Assembly: GCF_030272615.1 (NCBI RefSeq)
Contig: NC_081413.1
Coordinates: 610,089,209-610,153,208 of the forward strand
Length of the DNA stretch: 64,000 nt
Source: Cryptomeria japonica
Lineage: Eukaryota; Streptophyta; Pinopsida; Cupressales; Cupressaceae
Direction of reading: 5' to 3'
Under the pieces are notes generated by a model. That model worked only from the letters and a program-made list of their open reading frames with translations. It searched no databases and was not told the DNA's origin. The position numbers and the translations under genes are program-made. Shown in pieces: positions 26,494 through 38,855 of the stretch; position 1 is the stretch's first letter, and each line of letters opens with the position of its first letter.

Positions 26494-26813
26494 TGTTGCC
26501 GGGAATAATCATTATGTTATGTTGTCATATTATGTTTATGTTGTCGTTGGTAATAATGAGTTATGGCGCTCAGTTAGTTAGCCGACAGGTAGGTAGTTGG
26601 AGTCGCGACGGTTGTGTCGTACCCCTTCGGGTATTATATATTGTGTACCTTTTCTTCAAAGTATCATCATGTTAGTCGTGTTAGATGTAATGTTATAAGC
26701 ACTTATTGTACATGGACTGTGGAATTAATACAAAGGCTGGTTATTTAATATATTTCCATTATGTTCTGTGCATTTACTTTCTGCATTTAACCGTTTACCC
26801 GAGAGGGCAAACA
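26494..26813 (+). repeat. 3' LTR of gypsy element 1
   Basis: 320 bp, TGTTGCC...GCAAACA, followed by the target duplication ATGCA (26,814-26,818). Confidence 0.95.
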
Positions 26814-26818
26814 ATGCA

Positions 26819-27270
26819 AGTGTATTGAAAACAATTGGATTTAAAAAAAAAAAAAATCAACAAAAAAATACACAACTTATAGTGTTCACTCTTAGCTATC
26901 TTTCTACCAAAGGATTTATCAAAATACTAAATATCACTATGAATTTTTTGATGCGCACACTAGACACTATGTTATGTTTTTCAGAAAAAATCAGGCACTA
27001 TTTTTCGTGTGCGAAAGATTTGACCCCCTTAATCTTATCCAATTTTGAAAAAAAATAGTAATTTGGAAACTAGATTCATAGTACTACAATCTTTGTTCTT
27101 TGAGTATCTTCACATTTTGAGTGGATGTCTCTCAAATTTCTCCTCCAAGTTCAGATTTAGCTGATTTCAGAAAAAAAAAGTGTCCACTTATACCCCCTTT
27201 TTGCACACCATCTTGGTGCACTCACCCTAAGTCATTTAGTGATTTTATTATCTTAATTTGACCCTAACTC
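26819..27270. other. Intergenic, AT-rich
   Basis: No gene recognised. The inverted-duplication arm begins near its right end. Confidence 0.4.
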
Positions 27271-27289
27271 TAATTTTTCACCATTACAA

Positions 27290-28010
27290 TGTTTGTGTAT
27301 ATACCTCCTTTCTATTTCTCCCTATATCTCCCTCCCTATCATCCTATCTGTCCCTTTATCTCTACCTCTCTCTCCCTTTCTCTTCCTACATGTATCTATA
27401 TCATTCTCTTCCTCTTCCTCTTCCAATACATGTGTATCTCTCCCTCTAGATATCTCCCTATTTTTCTCACCCTCTCTATTTGTCCATATTTTTATCTCTC
27501 CTCCTCTTTCTATATCTCTATCTCTATCTCTCGATCTCTATCTCACTATATCCGCCTCTTCTTTTATAGATCTCTTTATCTCTTCCTCTCTCTCCCCCTG
27601 TCTTTCTATCTTTATCTCTCTCTCTCTTTCTCTCTCTACCTCTCTCTCTCTCTATCTATTTTCCCCTCTTCCTCTGTGCTTCCCTATCTCTCTCTCTCTC
27701 TCTCTCCCCCTCTCTCTCTCTCTTTCTCTAGGCCTCTATATTTAATCTCTTTTCCTCTCTATATCTATCTCTCCCTATCACTTCTTTCATTTATCCCTCT
27801 ATCTCTATCTAGTTATCTCTATCTAATTAACTCTATCTCTCTCTACCACTATATCTCTCCCTTTCTCTCTATTTATTTTTCTCTTTCATCTCTATCCATT
27901 CCTCTCCCCTCTCTCTCTATCTCTTCATATCTCTCTCCTCCTATCCATATTCCTCTCCTCATTCTCCATCTCTATCTCTAGCTCTATCTCTATCTCTTTA
28001 CCCAACTGTC
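27290..28010. repeat. CT-rich tract
   Basis: About 720 bp of irregular CTCTCTAT, CTCCCTAT and CTCTTCCTCT pyrimidine sequence. Long frames (for example 27,289-27,981) are Ser/Leu-rich low-complexity artefacts. Confidence 0.95.
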
Positions 28011-28764
28011 TTTCGCTCAAACTTATGAGTTTGTTGGCAATGAAACTTGATTATCTTCTCGATATAAAAATTTTGTTTCAGTTATTATTGGATCCTTGTA
28101 AGTGGATGCATAGTTAATTTGAAGCTATCACTTCTCCATTGAGACCTTCGCTGCACAAACAACATCATGTCATATCAATCGACCTCATGTACTATTCAAA
28201 TATGAAAAAAATAGAGCAATTTTTTTTTTTCAATCAACCTTCTACACCTCTTCCGCACACTCATTGCACACCAAGATGCAATTGCTAGTTTATTAAATCC
28301 TTCCAATAAGACAGCCAACGGCCCAGCCAACAAATTGGATATTTTACACCAGAATTATAAAAGCCTCATTCAAGGGGATCGAGCTTACGAACAAATTGGA
28401 TATTTTACACAAGATTTTTTCCGAGTTTGGTGTCAACTTGAAGACAGACATTAATGAGAGGCCAAAAAATTCAACGCCTAGAAAATTTGTCTTTCGTATT
28501 TCAGTTGGTCATTGCACTCATTACGATTTGACGGCACCCATTTCATAATATCTAACTTTTATAATATAAACTTTTGCATTCATGATATATTAATGATGGC
28601 GGTGAAAGGGAATGGTGCATGGGAAGGAATGATGAATGGTGATGGAAGACTAACAAAATAAATGGCAATTTGTACACACATTCAAACTGCTTGTTAATAG
28701 CAATCAAAAGAATTGTCTATTTACTGAAAGTAAACAAACTGTGAAATTCGAAGGTCACCTGTCT

Positions 28765-28836
28765 GTCGTTGTAGTATAGTGGTGAGTATTCCCGCCTGTC
28801 ACGCGGGTGACCCGGGTTCGATCCCCGGCAACGGCG
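28765..28836 (+). tRNA. tRNA-Asp (GTC), second copy
   Basis: Identical over all 72 nt to the gene at 13,870. The anticodon GTC is at 28,798-28,800. Flanks are duplicated, and this copy lacks a short upstream phrase (AGCATAAGTTTAGTGGAC) present at copies 1 and 3. Confidence 0.97.
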
Positions 28837-29513
28837 TAAAAGTTTTCTGATTGCCATCTAGAGTATTAGTTTTAAACAACGCAAGAAAATTACAAATTGA
28901 GAGCAGTCAACAGGCTGTCAATAAAATAATATTGATTTAAACATTTTATAATTGAAAAAGTCTTATTCAAGTGTTTAAGGATTTAAGGATGTAGTAATAT
29001 TTTGGTCTAAATTTATTATTAGTTGGTTTATTATATTTTTGGGTGTTTTGATCTCATATGAAAAAATAGATCTTAGTTTAAACAATGATTTGAGGAATAC
29101 TTGTGTATTAGTGTAGTTGTCATTTTTAGAGTGACTAACATGAGTGGTACCACTCATATGAAAAAAATAAAAGACTAATAGTAATTTAATCAAGCCCAAC
29201 ATATAATTATAGTGATTAGAACCACCTCCTCTTACTCATTAACAAGCAATTCTTAAAATCTTAAGAAATTATAATTATTAAAAATTAGTTACATAATTTA
29301 CTAATATTTAATTTTTAACGAAGAATTGTTAAATTCAAACATATTTGCATTGCCTCCTCATTACTCAAGTCTTAATTCTCTTCTTCCTCAATCCTATTAA
29401 TATCCATTCAGAAATAAAGTTATATGCTGAATAAATGATACACGTATCAATTTGAAATGATTGCCAAAACAATGTTACCAAAGAGATAATATAAATTGAA
29501 CTATTTTTTTGGT

Positions 29514-29604
29514 CTTAGCCTGCATTGATTGGAAGAAGAGGGGTTCTTAGTGTTGTGAATTTTCACTTGATCGAGGAGGAGACACATCATCTCAAGCACT
29601 CACA
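29514..29604 (+). pseudogene. LDH 3' end fragment A
   Basis: About 90 bp matching the codons for SLPSLIGRRGVLS and the following acidic stretch of L-lactate dehydrogenase, with indels. TGATTGGAAGAAGAGGGGTT and GAGGAGGAGACACATCATCT are the clearest pieces. It is followed by the AT-rich repeat. Non-functional; identified by comparison with fragment C at 32.0-32.3 kb. Confidence 0.75.
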
Positions 29605-29609
29605 TATAT

Positions 29610-31500
29610 TTCTACGTAGGAAAATAGAATCACAAATATTTCTACGTAGGAAAATAGAATGAAGAATATATTTATTCTTCTATCAGGAGATTTTTCATTT
29701 AAGTTAATGATGTTGAGTGATTTGATTATAGGTAGTGTATGGGATCATTTCATATTATAGTATATTCGACTGTTTCATATTTCTATTAAATGGGTTATAT
29801 TCAAAATCTATATAGAGTTTTTTTATTTATCTTAATGGAATAATTTTGATAATAGGTGTTGATACTATCTTTGAATAATTATATTATGATCTTTGATTAA
29901 TATTATGATATCAAATTCCTTGGACTATAATTATTATTGATAATTCTTATGAGTAGAGAATAAAGTATATTGTTATGTAGGAAAATAAAGGAATAATAAA
30001 AATATAGGTTTATTCGTCTATTAGAAATATGTAAGAGATTTTCTTTTATGATATTAGGAAATATAATTTAAAGGTAGTATATGAGATTAGAATAAAATTG
30101 AATATAATTTATTTTGTTTTGAGTTTTAAATTTAATTTTGTTAATTTTTTTCAATCTATATAGAATCAATTTTAATGATAGTTGTTGATTCAATCTTATA
30201 ATAATTATGTATAGAAAAATAAGATGCAGTTCAAAATAATATGTAAATTAGAATAAAATTCAATGTATTCTTTTTTAGTTTTAAATTTAATTTTATTAAA
30301 AAGTTTCAAAAAATCTATATAGAGTAAATTTTAATGAGAGGTTTTGCTACAATATTCTAATATTAATGTACAAAAAAATAATATTTACTTCAATATAATA
30401 TGTATTACAATAATTTTTTTTTTTTGACATAAAATTTTTATTTCATTAGATTTTTTTGTCAATCTATACAAATTCAATTTTAACAATAGATGTTGATACA
30501 AGCTTCCAATAATAACATACACAAATATGAGACATGCTTCAAAATTTTAACAAAATTAAATGTAAAAAACAAAACAAAAGAAATATACTCAATTTTATTT
30601 TAATACACCTTATATTGAAGTACAGTTGGACATACCATATAATAGAAATATGAAATAATCTTATATTCTATAACATAAAAAAATCTCATTTACTACCTAA
30701 ATCAAATCACCTAAAATTATTGACCTAAATGTCAATCTCATAGCTATTACTAATAGAAGAATAAATCTATTTTTTATTCTTTTTCTATTTTCCTACATAG
30801 AAATATACTTTATTCTCCCCTCATTATTCATTGTTAGTAAGAATTATAATCTAGAGAAGTCGATATCATAATATTATTCAAAGATCGTATCAACACTTAT
30901 AATTAAATTCACTCCACATATTGAAAAAAAATCTAAAAAATTATATTTTAAAATTAAAAACAAAATAAACATATTAGATTTTATTACAGTACACCTTGTA
31001 AATTGATATACAATTAGATTCTGACTATAAAAATAAAAAATATTAAATAATTTGATATATTATAACTTAGTTATAAATTAAATCACTCAACTCTATTAAC
31101 CTAAAAGTAAATCTCTTCCCTCTTATTAATAGAAAAATAAATCTAATCTTTATTTTTCTTTTGTTCTTAAAAAAATATGCTTTGTTCTCCCCTCATTAAA
31201 CATCATATCCTAAGAAATATGATCCCAAAAAACTGATATCATAATATTATTATTCAAAGATGGTATCAACACCTATCAATTGAACAACAATGATATAATA
31301 AAAATATAAAATAATCCGAAATACTACCTATAAATCAAATCACTCAATATCATTAACCTAACAAGAAAATCTTCTAAAAAGAATAAATCATTTATTCCTT
31401 TAAATTCCTGCCTGTAAATATACCTTATTCTCCCCTCATTAAACATTTTCTTAGCTAAGAATTACAGCATAGTTGAAACCTCAACAAAGATGATCCTATT
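29610..31500. repeat. AT-rich LDH-tail repeats, tail to tail
   Basis: Direct-orientation units fill 29,610 to about 30,590, with markers such as TTATGTAGGAAAATAAAGG at 29,974. Reversed units fill about 30,600-31,490, with TTTTCCTACATAGAAATATA at 30,789 and TAAATATACCTTATTCTCCC at 31,415. The result is a long imperfect palindrome centred near 30.6 kb. No coding sequence is evident. Confidence 0.75.
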
Positions 31501-31518
31501 CCTTGCCCTTGCTCCTCC

Positions 31519-31746
31519 TCAAATAGAGAGCGGCTGGATCTCCTCCTCAGTCAAGCACTAAGAACCCCTCTTCTTCCAATCAACGAAGGCAGGCTAAGAA
31601 AAACCTCATCTTCAATCCCATGAAACCCCTTGGCCAGCACAGACACCGGATGTATTCTCCTCTGGTTACGCAGAAAACTTCTGACCAGGTTAGCAGGCGC
31701 AGAATACCCAATAGCCCAACGAATATACCCCTTGAGCTCGATAACC
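31519..31746 (-). pseudogene. LDH 3' end fragment B (minus)
   Basis: Reading the minus strand from 31,746 gives VIELKGYIRWAIGY, NLVRSFLRNQRRIHPVSVLA, KGFHGIEDEVFLSLPSLIGR and a truncated end TEEEIQPLSI before TGA at 31,519-31,521. This is the C-terminal part of plant L-lactate dehydrogenase, with two internal deletions and a frame break near 31,550. It is the mirror image of fragment C, and its 3' flank (minus sense) runs into AT-rich repeat. Confidence 0.85.
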
Positions 31747-31748
31747 CA

Positions 31749-31982
31749 ATAGATCTTCAGGACGCGCTAACGCTAGGACACAACCCGGGCTGTTTGGCTG
31801 GCGGTGGAGCAAAAGCGAGGGAATTTGGCAGAGCGTTTGAGGACGCCACGGAGATCACCATGTTGAGGATTTTGACGCCCCCTCTAGTCTGGAGGCTCAT
31901 GTGGTTTTTTCGCTTGGGACCCGAGGCGAAGCTCCGCAGATCTTTGGCTCTCATCAATGGCCGCTTTCTGGACAAGACAATC
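31749..31982 (+). pseudogene. Cytochrome P450 fragment, CYP86-clan-like
   Basis: A 78-codon stretch reads IDLQDALTLGHNPGCLAGGG, REFGRAFEDATEITMLRILT and WFFRLGPEAKLRRSLALING. The pattern NPGCL, then FxxAFEDATE, then W, then GPEAKLRRSLxLIN is that of the central helices of CYP86-clan fatty-acid omega-hydroxylases. The heme-binding and I-helix regions are absent. It sits exactly between two oppositely oriented LDH fragments, so it is a captured gene piece, not a gene. Assignment within the clan is uncertain. Confidence 0.7.
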
Positions 31983-31999
31983 GGGAACTCCTCTTCATG

Positions 32000-32326
32000 A
32001 TAGCCGAGCTATATATTCATCGGACTGTTGTTGATATAGCTTATGAGGTTATTGAACTCAAGAGGTGTACTTGTTGGGCCATTGGGTACTCTGCTGCTAA
32101 CTTGGTCAAGAGTTTGCTGCGTAACCAAAGGAGAATACATGCAATGTCTGCGTTGGCCAAGGGGTTTCATAAGATCAAAGATGAGGTTTTTCTTAGCATG
32201 CCTTCGTTGATTGGAAGAAAAGGGGTTCTTAGCGCTCAGAACTTTCACTTCACCGAGGAGGAGACCCATCAGCTGAGGCACTCGGCTCAGGCCATTCTTG
32301 ACGTTCAGAAGCAGCTTTCTATTTGA
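32000..32326 (+). pseudogene. LDH 3' end fragment C, longest copy
   Basis: About 104 uninterrupted codons reading IHRTVVDIAYEVIELKRCTC, WAIGYSAANLVKSLLRNQRR, LAKGFHKIKDEVFLSMPSLI and a natural C-terminus ILDVQKQLSI before the stop. This is the C-terminal third of plant L-lactate dehydrogenase (pyruvate-lactate interconversion, cytosolic). The NAD-binding domain and the catalytic His region are missing. The frame joins P450-derived sequence upstream, so no functional enzyme is encoded. Confidence 0.9.
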
Positions 32327-32970
32327 CGATGTGCAAGGGCAAGGGTCATCTTTGCTCATGTTGTTTCAACAATGATATGGAGTCTTTTTTGGGAACAACT
32401 TAAATCACACACATTAAGCTTAGACTTCTACACTTAAAAGTGTTAAACACTCACAGTTGACTCACATTTTTTAGGTTTAATATGTTGCTTAATGTGTGTG
32501 ATCACACTAAGAATACACTTCCAGGTTTAAAAGTATTAAACAGTCAGAATTGACTAGCATTCTCTAGGTTTAATATGTTGCTTAGTGTGTGTGGTTTAAG
32601 GCTGACCCTTCTTCTTGAAACTGTAATTCTTAGCTAGTGATCATGCTTAATGGGGGAAAATAAAGTAGATTTCTATGTAGGAAGATAAATGAATAATAAA
32701 CTATAAATTTGTGCATCTTCGAGTATTAAGTTATAGATTTGCTTTCATTTATAGATTGTTAATAGTATCTAGGATTATTTTATAATTTTATTATACAAGC
32801 GAAGTCTAATTGTATGTCAATATAAGCTGTATTACAATAAAATTTAATAAATTTATTTTGTTTTTTAATTTTATATTTAATTTCAATAGATGTTTTTCAA
32901 TCATATGGTCAATTTTAATTATAGATGTTGATATGATCTTTGAATAATATTATGATATGAACTTCTATTC
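32327..32970 (+). repeat. LDH 3' flank and AT-rich repeat, interrupted by LINE 1
   Basis: Sequence after fragment C starts GATGTGCAAGGGCAAGGGTC, then a 60 bp motif TTAATATGTTGCTTA(G/A)TGTG occurs twice (32,476-32,500 and 32,570-32,592). The AT-rich unit follows from about 32,635 with CTATGTAGGAAGATAAATGA. The unit resumes after LINE 1 at about 39,290. Confidence 0.65.
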
Positions 32971-33335
32971 TTTTTTTTTTTTCGTATTAAATATCGAGAG
33001 TCCAAAGAAAACTTAGACGTAGAGTTTATACAAAACTAGTGAGCTGGGGGCAGGGCCACCGCCGCCAAACTGAAGAACTAGAGAAAGGATTATATACAAT
33101 TATCGCTCTAGCCAAAAAGAGGGGACATAGCAAAATAGTTCAGTATTGGAGGATCTCATCCTGATCCTCCAGCCATGTAGTCCAGCCTTGTTCTCCTTCC
33201 ATCCAGACCACCTTCTTTCTTGCTAGGATCTGGGAGCACATCTCAATCTTGTTGAAGGGGGAAGGCCTACTGTCCTGTAGATCCTTTACCAGCTTCTTCA
33301 CCGCTTTGTCAAACGAGGTCTGGTTCTCTGCGATT

Positions 33336-36300
33336 CTAGCCCATTCGTACTCGTTTTAGCATCTCATGAACAAACATGGTTGCTCTGCCATCTTTCAGGA
33401 ATCGCAGTAGCTTGTTTCTCTCGAGGTTCATCACAAAACAGACTTGCACAACAATTTTGTAATGTGTGAGTTTTTTGAAAAACTCAGTACGTTCCCTTGT
33501 AATGCCTTGGAACTTCTCCTCATCTCTAATTTTCCAAATAAACCAGAGAATGTAGGAAGATAAGATTTTCCAAACAAGATTAGTATCCTTCCGCAGTCCA
33601 TGAATAAAACCAGTAACAATATCAAGAGTAAAAATAGATTCTGCAATAGATATTCCAAACAAAAGCCAAATTTCTCTAGCAAAGGGGCAATCAAAGAATA
33701 TGTGACGCGCGGTCTCAGGTTTTCTGCAGACAAAGCACCGATCATACTCAGTAGATTTATTCCTAACGGGTAGTCTGTCTAAAATGAGTTGCCATCTGAA
33801 GCATTGAATTTTAGGGGGAATGGGGGATCGCCAAAGCTTCTCAAAGGTTTTCTGCCAAGTGTGGGGGGTATGGTCAACATACCACAATTTGTTGATGTGT
33901 TCGATCATTGAGAAGTCACTGTTTAGCAGGGTATAGATAGATTTGGCTTTGATTTTAGGGAGGGTGGAGCCATCCTTCCATAGGAATGAGAGGTATCTAT
34001 GGGCATCTACTTGGGTGTTTTTGGGGAGGTTAAAAGGAACGCATGCATTTTTAATCATATTGTATGTCTTTTTATGTGATGCAGGGAGATCATATTTAGT
34101 GCTAAGAGCCTCCCAGCTAATAAGGTTATCATATTCAAGGATATCCATAATGTACTTAATTCCTTTGTTATGCTAGTGCTTAGCAGAGCAACCTTGGGTT
34201 AAAGCAAGGGGTTTGGAGTTGTGATGCAGGTTCCACCATATTGACCTTTCACTGTGTAGGGAGTTGTCAGGGTTGATGCTCGAGTTGTTAATTTGACCAC
34301 GCACATGCTCCCAGGATTTCTAGATGGATTTAAACACCCAGGTGCCTTGGATAGACATAGGAAAACTGCCAGCTATTAGGTCGCTGAGTGGGAGAGCTTT
34401 CCACGTTTTGGCATTTTTAGGAACACCATTTTGAATGTTGTTTCTGATGAGGATTTTCTAGTGTTCTTGTCCTTCCAGTGAGTGAAATATCCATTTGGCA
34501 ACAAGGGAGATGCCTTGCAGCCTAAGATCCTTAAGGCCCAGCCCACCAAGTTCTTTATCTAAGTGGCACCAGGTCCATTTGATCGTGTGGGCTTTCCTTT
34601 TACCCTTCCCACCCGACCAAAGGAACTGTCTGATAGCTCTTTGGATTTCAAAGATTTGGTAGTTGCTAAACATCCATACCGAGGAGTAATAGATATTGTA
34701 TGAAGATAGGATTTTTTGGCAAACTTGAATCCTGCCAGCAAGGGATAGGACCCCATTGTCCCACTTGTTGAGTTTACTATCTATTTTTTCCCTAACCCAG
34801 CCCCGCATGTCCTTAAGAGAGGGAGATATTGAGAAGGGGATGCCAAGATAACGAACTAGTTTAGTAGGTCCTCCCCACGCATAGCCAAACTGGTGAAGCC
34901 AGTCCGGGGGATTATCTTTCCATCCAAGTAGGATGGATTTTGTCCTGGATATCCGGGCTCTGGATGCTCTACGGAAAATGTCAAGTTTTTGATTAAGCGA
35001 GTCAATATTATGTCTTGAGAGCTTTAGGAAGAACGAGGTATCATCAACAAACTGGATGTTAATCAGTTCAGAGTCGTCTGGCAGGGTAATGCCTTGGACA
35101 CGGGGGGAGAGAGTGTCATCTCTAAGGAGATAATACAGGGCGTCAGAAGCAATGACAAATAGAGTAGGGGCAAGGGGGCAACCCTGCCTTATTGATCTAG
35201 ATAGGGGAATAGGATGGGAGAGGGTTCCATTGACTTGAACCAGGTCGGATGCATCCTTGAGGAGGATTCAAATATATTCACAAAACTCGCTAGGAAAGCC
35301 AAAGGCTGAGAGCATCATGAGGATGAAGTTCCATTCTACCCTGTCATATGCTTTCTCAAAATCGACAAGGAAAATGGTGGCGTCTTGGTCTGAGGTTCTG
35401 GCCCATTCCATGGATTCCTAACTCGTTACAAGATTCTCCAAGATGTATCTGCCTTTAATGAAGCCTGTTTGGGTGGAGCAGATGAATTTGGGGAGGATCT
35501 TCTCAAGGCAGGAGGCTAAGGCTTTGGCCATGATTTTGTAGGAGACGTTAAGGAGGGTAATTGGCCTCCAGTTTTTAATCAGGGCTTTGTCCCCTTCTTT
35601 AGGGATAAGTTTAATAATACCCCTATTTATGGATTCCCCCAGAGTGCCAGTGGCAAGGGCTTCATTATAGATATCATAGAGGTCGATGGAGATCCAATCA
35701 ATGTTAGCTTTGTAGAATTCAATAGGAAGCCCATTAGGGCCTGTGGCCTTGTTATCCTTAAGAGTTTTAATGGCATCCTTGATTTCTTGCACGGTTAGCT
35801 TAGCTTTGAGGAGGGTGGATTCATCCTTAGAGATTCTATTAGGAATAATGGTCCTACACTTGGTACGGGCATTTGCCGCAGTCTCATTATCCTCAGAGGT
35901 AAACAGAGTCTTGTAAAAAATTTCAAAGGCTTCTTTGATGTCATTGATATCTAGGAGTTCCTTATCATCTATAGTTATTCTATCAATTTTTTCCCTGTTC
36001 TATTTTTGTTTGAGTAGTTTAAAGAATATTTTAGAGCCCTTATCACCAAATTGAAGCCAGTGGTTGCGGGCTTTGATGAAGGCACCTTTGATTTTAACCC
36101 ACTGGTGCTTTCTAAGGATATCTCTAGCCTCGGTGACCTGCTTTGCCAAGGTAGGGGAGGAAGGTTGAAATTGAATATCATGCTCTAGGGAGTGGAGTCG
36201 AAGAGTAAGAGTTTTTTCTACGAGTCTGAAGTCCTTGGCTTTCTTCTAGCCAATGGTCTGGAGAAGATTCTGCTAGGAGGAAATGTTCCTCTGCCATATA

Positions 36301-37220
36301 TTCATGGGGGATTGGGGGAGATGCAGTTGCAGATTGAAGAGTCTAATTAATTTGATGGCATGCAAGACATCCTCATCTTGCAACAAGGGGGTATTGAGCA
36401 AGAATTTCTTATTGCGAGGGTGGCTAGGGTGGATGGAGTTCCTGATGTTGATAATGGCTAGAATGGGGAAGTGGTCAGACAAGGTAGTTGGTAAGACTAC
36501 AACCACATTCCCAAACTGGTTGGGGGAAAAGGAGAAGAAGTCTTTATTAGCATAGAACCTATCTAACCTAGAGTAGATCCTATTAGTGTTTTGTTGAAAA
36601 TTGCACCAGGTGTGCCATAGGTTGGGGGTATCAGGTTTGGAACCTTCCAGGGGGTCAAATAGTTGTAGATGTTGTTTGAATCTATCCCAATGAGGCTTTT
36701 CTACGTTTTTCCATTCAAACGGAAGTCCCCTAGCCTTGTCATTTTGGGATTCAGTCATATTAAAATCCCCGGCCATGACCCAAGGAATATTTGGGAGGGA
36801 AGTTAGCCAATTCCAGAGGGATATTCTTTCCTTATAATCTTTAGATGCATAAATGGAGCATATGCCGAAGCAAGAACCCTTAACCTCAAAGGTAGCCCAG
36901 GCTACTCTATTACAGGGGGAAGTCCCTTTATCCTTGAGGTACATTACCCATTTAGGGGCAAGAAGGAGTCCAACTCCTCCTTTACCTCTCGGGTGGTTGG
37001 TACAGATTTTGATAGCATCTTGCCAAATGAAGTCAAGCGTTTTGTCAAGGGAGAACCCAACAGACTTAAGCTCTTGTAACATCAGAAAATCTAAGTTTTT
37101 ATGCAAGTCCAAAAACCTTTTAATGACAAATTTTCTGTTGGGCGACTCAAGGCCTCGAATGTTCCAGGGTATGTATTTCATCAAAGAGGAGGGTTTACGG
37201 GGGGCTGGTTGGGAGATCAT
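33336..37220 (-). pseudogene. LINE 1 ORF2: endonuclease-reverse transcriptase
   Basis: A single frame of about 1,295 codons from ATG at 37,220, broken by scattered TAG and TGA stops (for example at 36,271, 35,998, 35,416 and 34,456). The apurinic-type endonuclease occupies 37,180-36,360 with NIRGLESPNRKF, VMAGDFNMTES, RLDRFYANKDF and LSDHFPIL. Reverse transcriptase covers about 35,790-34,450 with KATGPNGLPIEFYKA, NWRPITLLNVSYKIMAKALA, QTGFIKGRYILEN, VDFEKAYDRVEW and the active site FVDDTSFF near 35,040. A zinc-binding C-terminal region (zf-RVT) at 34,148-33,336 has FRWQLILDRLPVRN and CFVCRKPETARHIFFDC. The layout is standard for plant L1 elements. The frame is dead, but little is missing. Confidence 0.9.
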
Positions 37221-37376
37221 TGTTGATCGCCAGACTTCTTCTTGTTTTTGGAGCCCACGAGCCTATCTTTTTTTTTTATTAAGGGAGTGCCCTTTCATAG
37301 AATCCTCATCATCTTCACTGGTTTCGGGAGGTTCAGCTCTAGTAACTACATTTCCTCCTATGTCGGACCTAGACAA

Positions 37377-38855
37377 CTAGGAGCCTGGAAAGTCCGGGAG
37401 CATAGTGCTAGGCATAATTTCATCTAGACCCTTATTGGCATATATAACTTCTATGATATGACCGTCCTCTAGTTCTTTGAGCGAAGATGGAGTCAAGGGA
37501 TCGATGGTGTTAGTATCAGAGATAAGTCTTGCAAATGAAGAGGAGACCGATTGGATGGGGGTTCCAGATCTGAGGATCATTGCAGGGCTATTGCTAATGC
37601 TAGCACCATCGACACCAAGACTGGGGTTTTCCAATTTATTAACCATATTTCTAACCACAGATTTGACAGGGGATTGGTCAGGAACCTGGGGCTTAGGAGA
37701 AGAGGCCATTTGGCTAGAGGAGAAATGGCTAAGATTTAGGGCTTTAAGGGGGGTGATTTTACGTCTCCGCTTTCTTGAGGTAACAAGTTGAAAGCAATCG
37801 GCGGGCGATTCTACAAGATTTTGAGAGGGGTCGAGCGCAGGGATGATAGGCTCGGAGGCCAAGGGTGCGAGATTAGGGATGAGAGGGTTAGCCTCATTAG
37901 GAGCGGAAGCAGGATCTGCAGACACCACGTCTTTAGGTTTAACAATAACATGAGGGGGAGGATGTGTATCATTAACTTTTTTAGGGTTTACGGCTGCTTC
38001 ATCAGATTTATGCTTTTGCTTCCTACGACTGATAATTGGGCAATTTTTGCGAATATGCCCTTCCTTTTTGCAGAGAAAACAAGCATTCAATCCTCCAAGC
38101 ATTTCAATCGGACAGACGAATGTGTCTCCGTTAATATCTAGGTTTAAAGAAGGGGGAATGTCAATTCTGGGCTTGATTGAGACAAACATTCTTGCGTCTA
38201 GGTTGGGCACCAACCTAGCAGTTTCATCAACCCGAATGATTTTACCAAATGGTGCCATTAGTTGGGGAAGGAAACGCCACAAAAAAGGGGTGACATCCTT
38301 GAGGATGACCCATCTGGGAGAGGACAATGCGAGGACTTCCTCATTAACCACCTCTGGAGACCAGGCGAGGGCTCTAAAAGAGGTATTGCCTACCGTCCAG
38401 TACTGGCGATTAAGTGCTGCCATTTGGGCTTCATGCGAGTTGAAAAAAAAGAGAAAAAGACCTCTCTGTATTTGTCTACAAAATGTAATTTTAAGCCCTA
38501 ATTTGAGATTCCATAGATTGTGAAACCAGTCGTCTACAAATTTCCTAGGTGGGCATTTTTGAGCATCCACACAAGCAAAGAAGATAGCAGTGTCACATAG
38601 TCTTCATTTTTCCAAAGCAATCTCACTTATCATTTCAGAATTTGGCGAAACAACGAAGGGGTCCAAGGTATTGCAAGGGGAAATACCCGCCTTACTGGAT
38701 CCTTCATCTGCAGGAGCCTTAATGAAGTGCACTGACGAGCAGACTCCATCTGCAGGCGAAGCGACGGTCTCAGTGAAGGATTTTTTTAGGGCTGGAGTGG
38801 TATGCGAGTAGGGTTTAGGGTTAGAAGAATTAACATCGTCTGACTCCGGTTCCAT
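37377..38855 (-). pseudogene. LINE 1 ORF1: RNA-binding protein with zinc knuckle
   Basis: A frame of 493 codons from ATG at 38,855 with one TGA at 38,604-38,606. The N-terminal half (WAWSPEVV-like block ALAWSPEVVNEEVLALSSPR and later GKIIRVDETARLVPN) resembles the DUF4283-type domain of plant LINE ORF1 proteins. It is followed by the CX2CX4HX4C knuckle CFLCKKEGHIRKNC at about 38,040-38,080 and a basic, Pro/Ser-rich tail. It ends 156 bp before ORF2. The single stop matches CGA-to-TGA decay. Confidence 0.85.

Larger units (their letters stand above)
20788..26813 (+). mobile_element. Gypsy-type LTR retrotransposon 1, lacking RT
   Basis: The element is 6,026 bp. It has 321 and 320 bp LTRs in TG...CA form and a perfect 5 bp target duplication, ATGCA, at 20,783-20,787 and 26,814-26,818. 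Its order is LTR, primer-site-like TGGCGCTGCC, short leader frame, gag, protease, a scrap of integrase C-terminus, a GC-rich repeat region, a decayed coiled-coil frame, polypurine tract, LTR. Reverse transcriptase, RNase H and the integrase core are missing, so it is a defective derivative. The LTRs differ by 11 substitutions, all transitions, and one indel. Confidence 0.93.
27280..29610 (+). repeat. Arm A of the large inverted duplication
   Basis: This arm aligns in reverse complement with about 49,190-52,105. Shared landmarks in order are a pyrimidine tract (27,290-28,010), TGGATCCTTGTAAGTGGATG near 28,090, GCACACCAAGATGCAATTGC at 28,265, the tRNA-Asp at 28,765, ATATTTTTGGGTGTTTTGAT at 29,033, and an LDH fragment at its right end. 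Many small indels and substitutions show the duplication is not recent. AT-rich repeat continues the similarity beyond the right end. Confidence 0.85.

Noticed and set aside
27289-27981. 230-codon frame in the CT-rich tract
   Set aside because: Low-complexity pyrimidine sequence. The inverted arm counterpart has no such frame.
31620-32000. A 126-codon gene across the LDH/P450 junction
   Set aside because: The first 40 codons are antisense LDH sequence. The frame is a by-product of the chimera.
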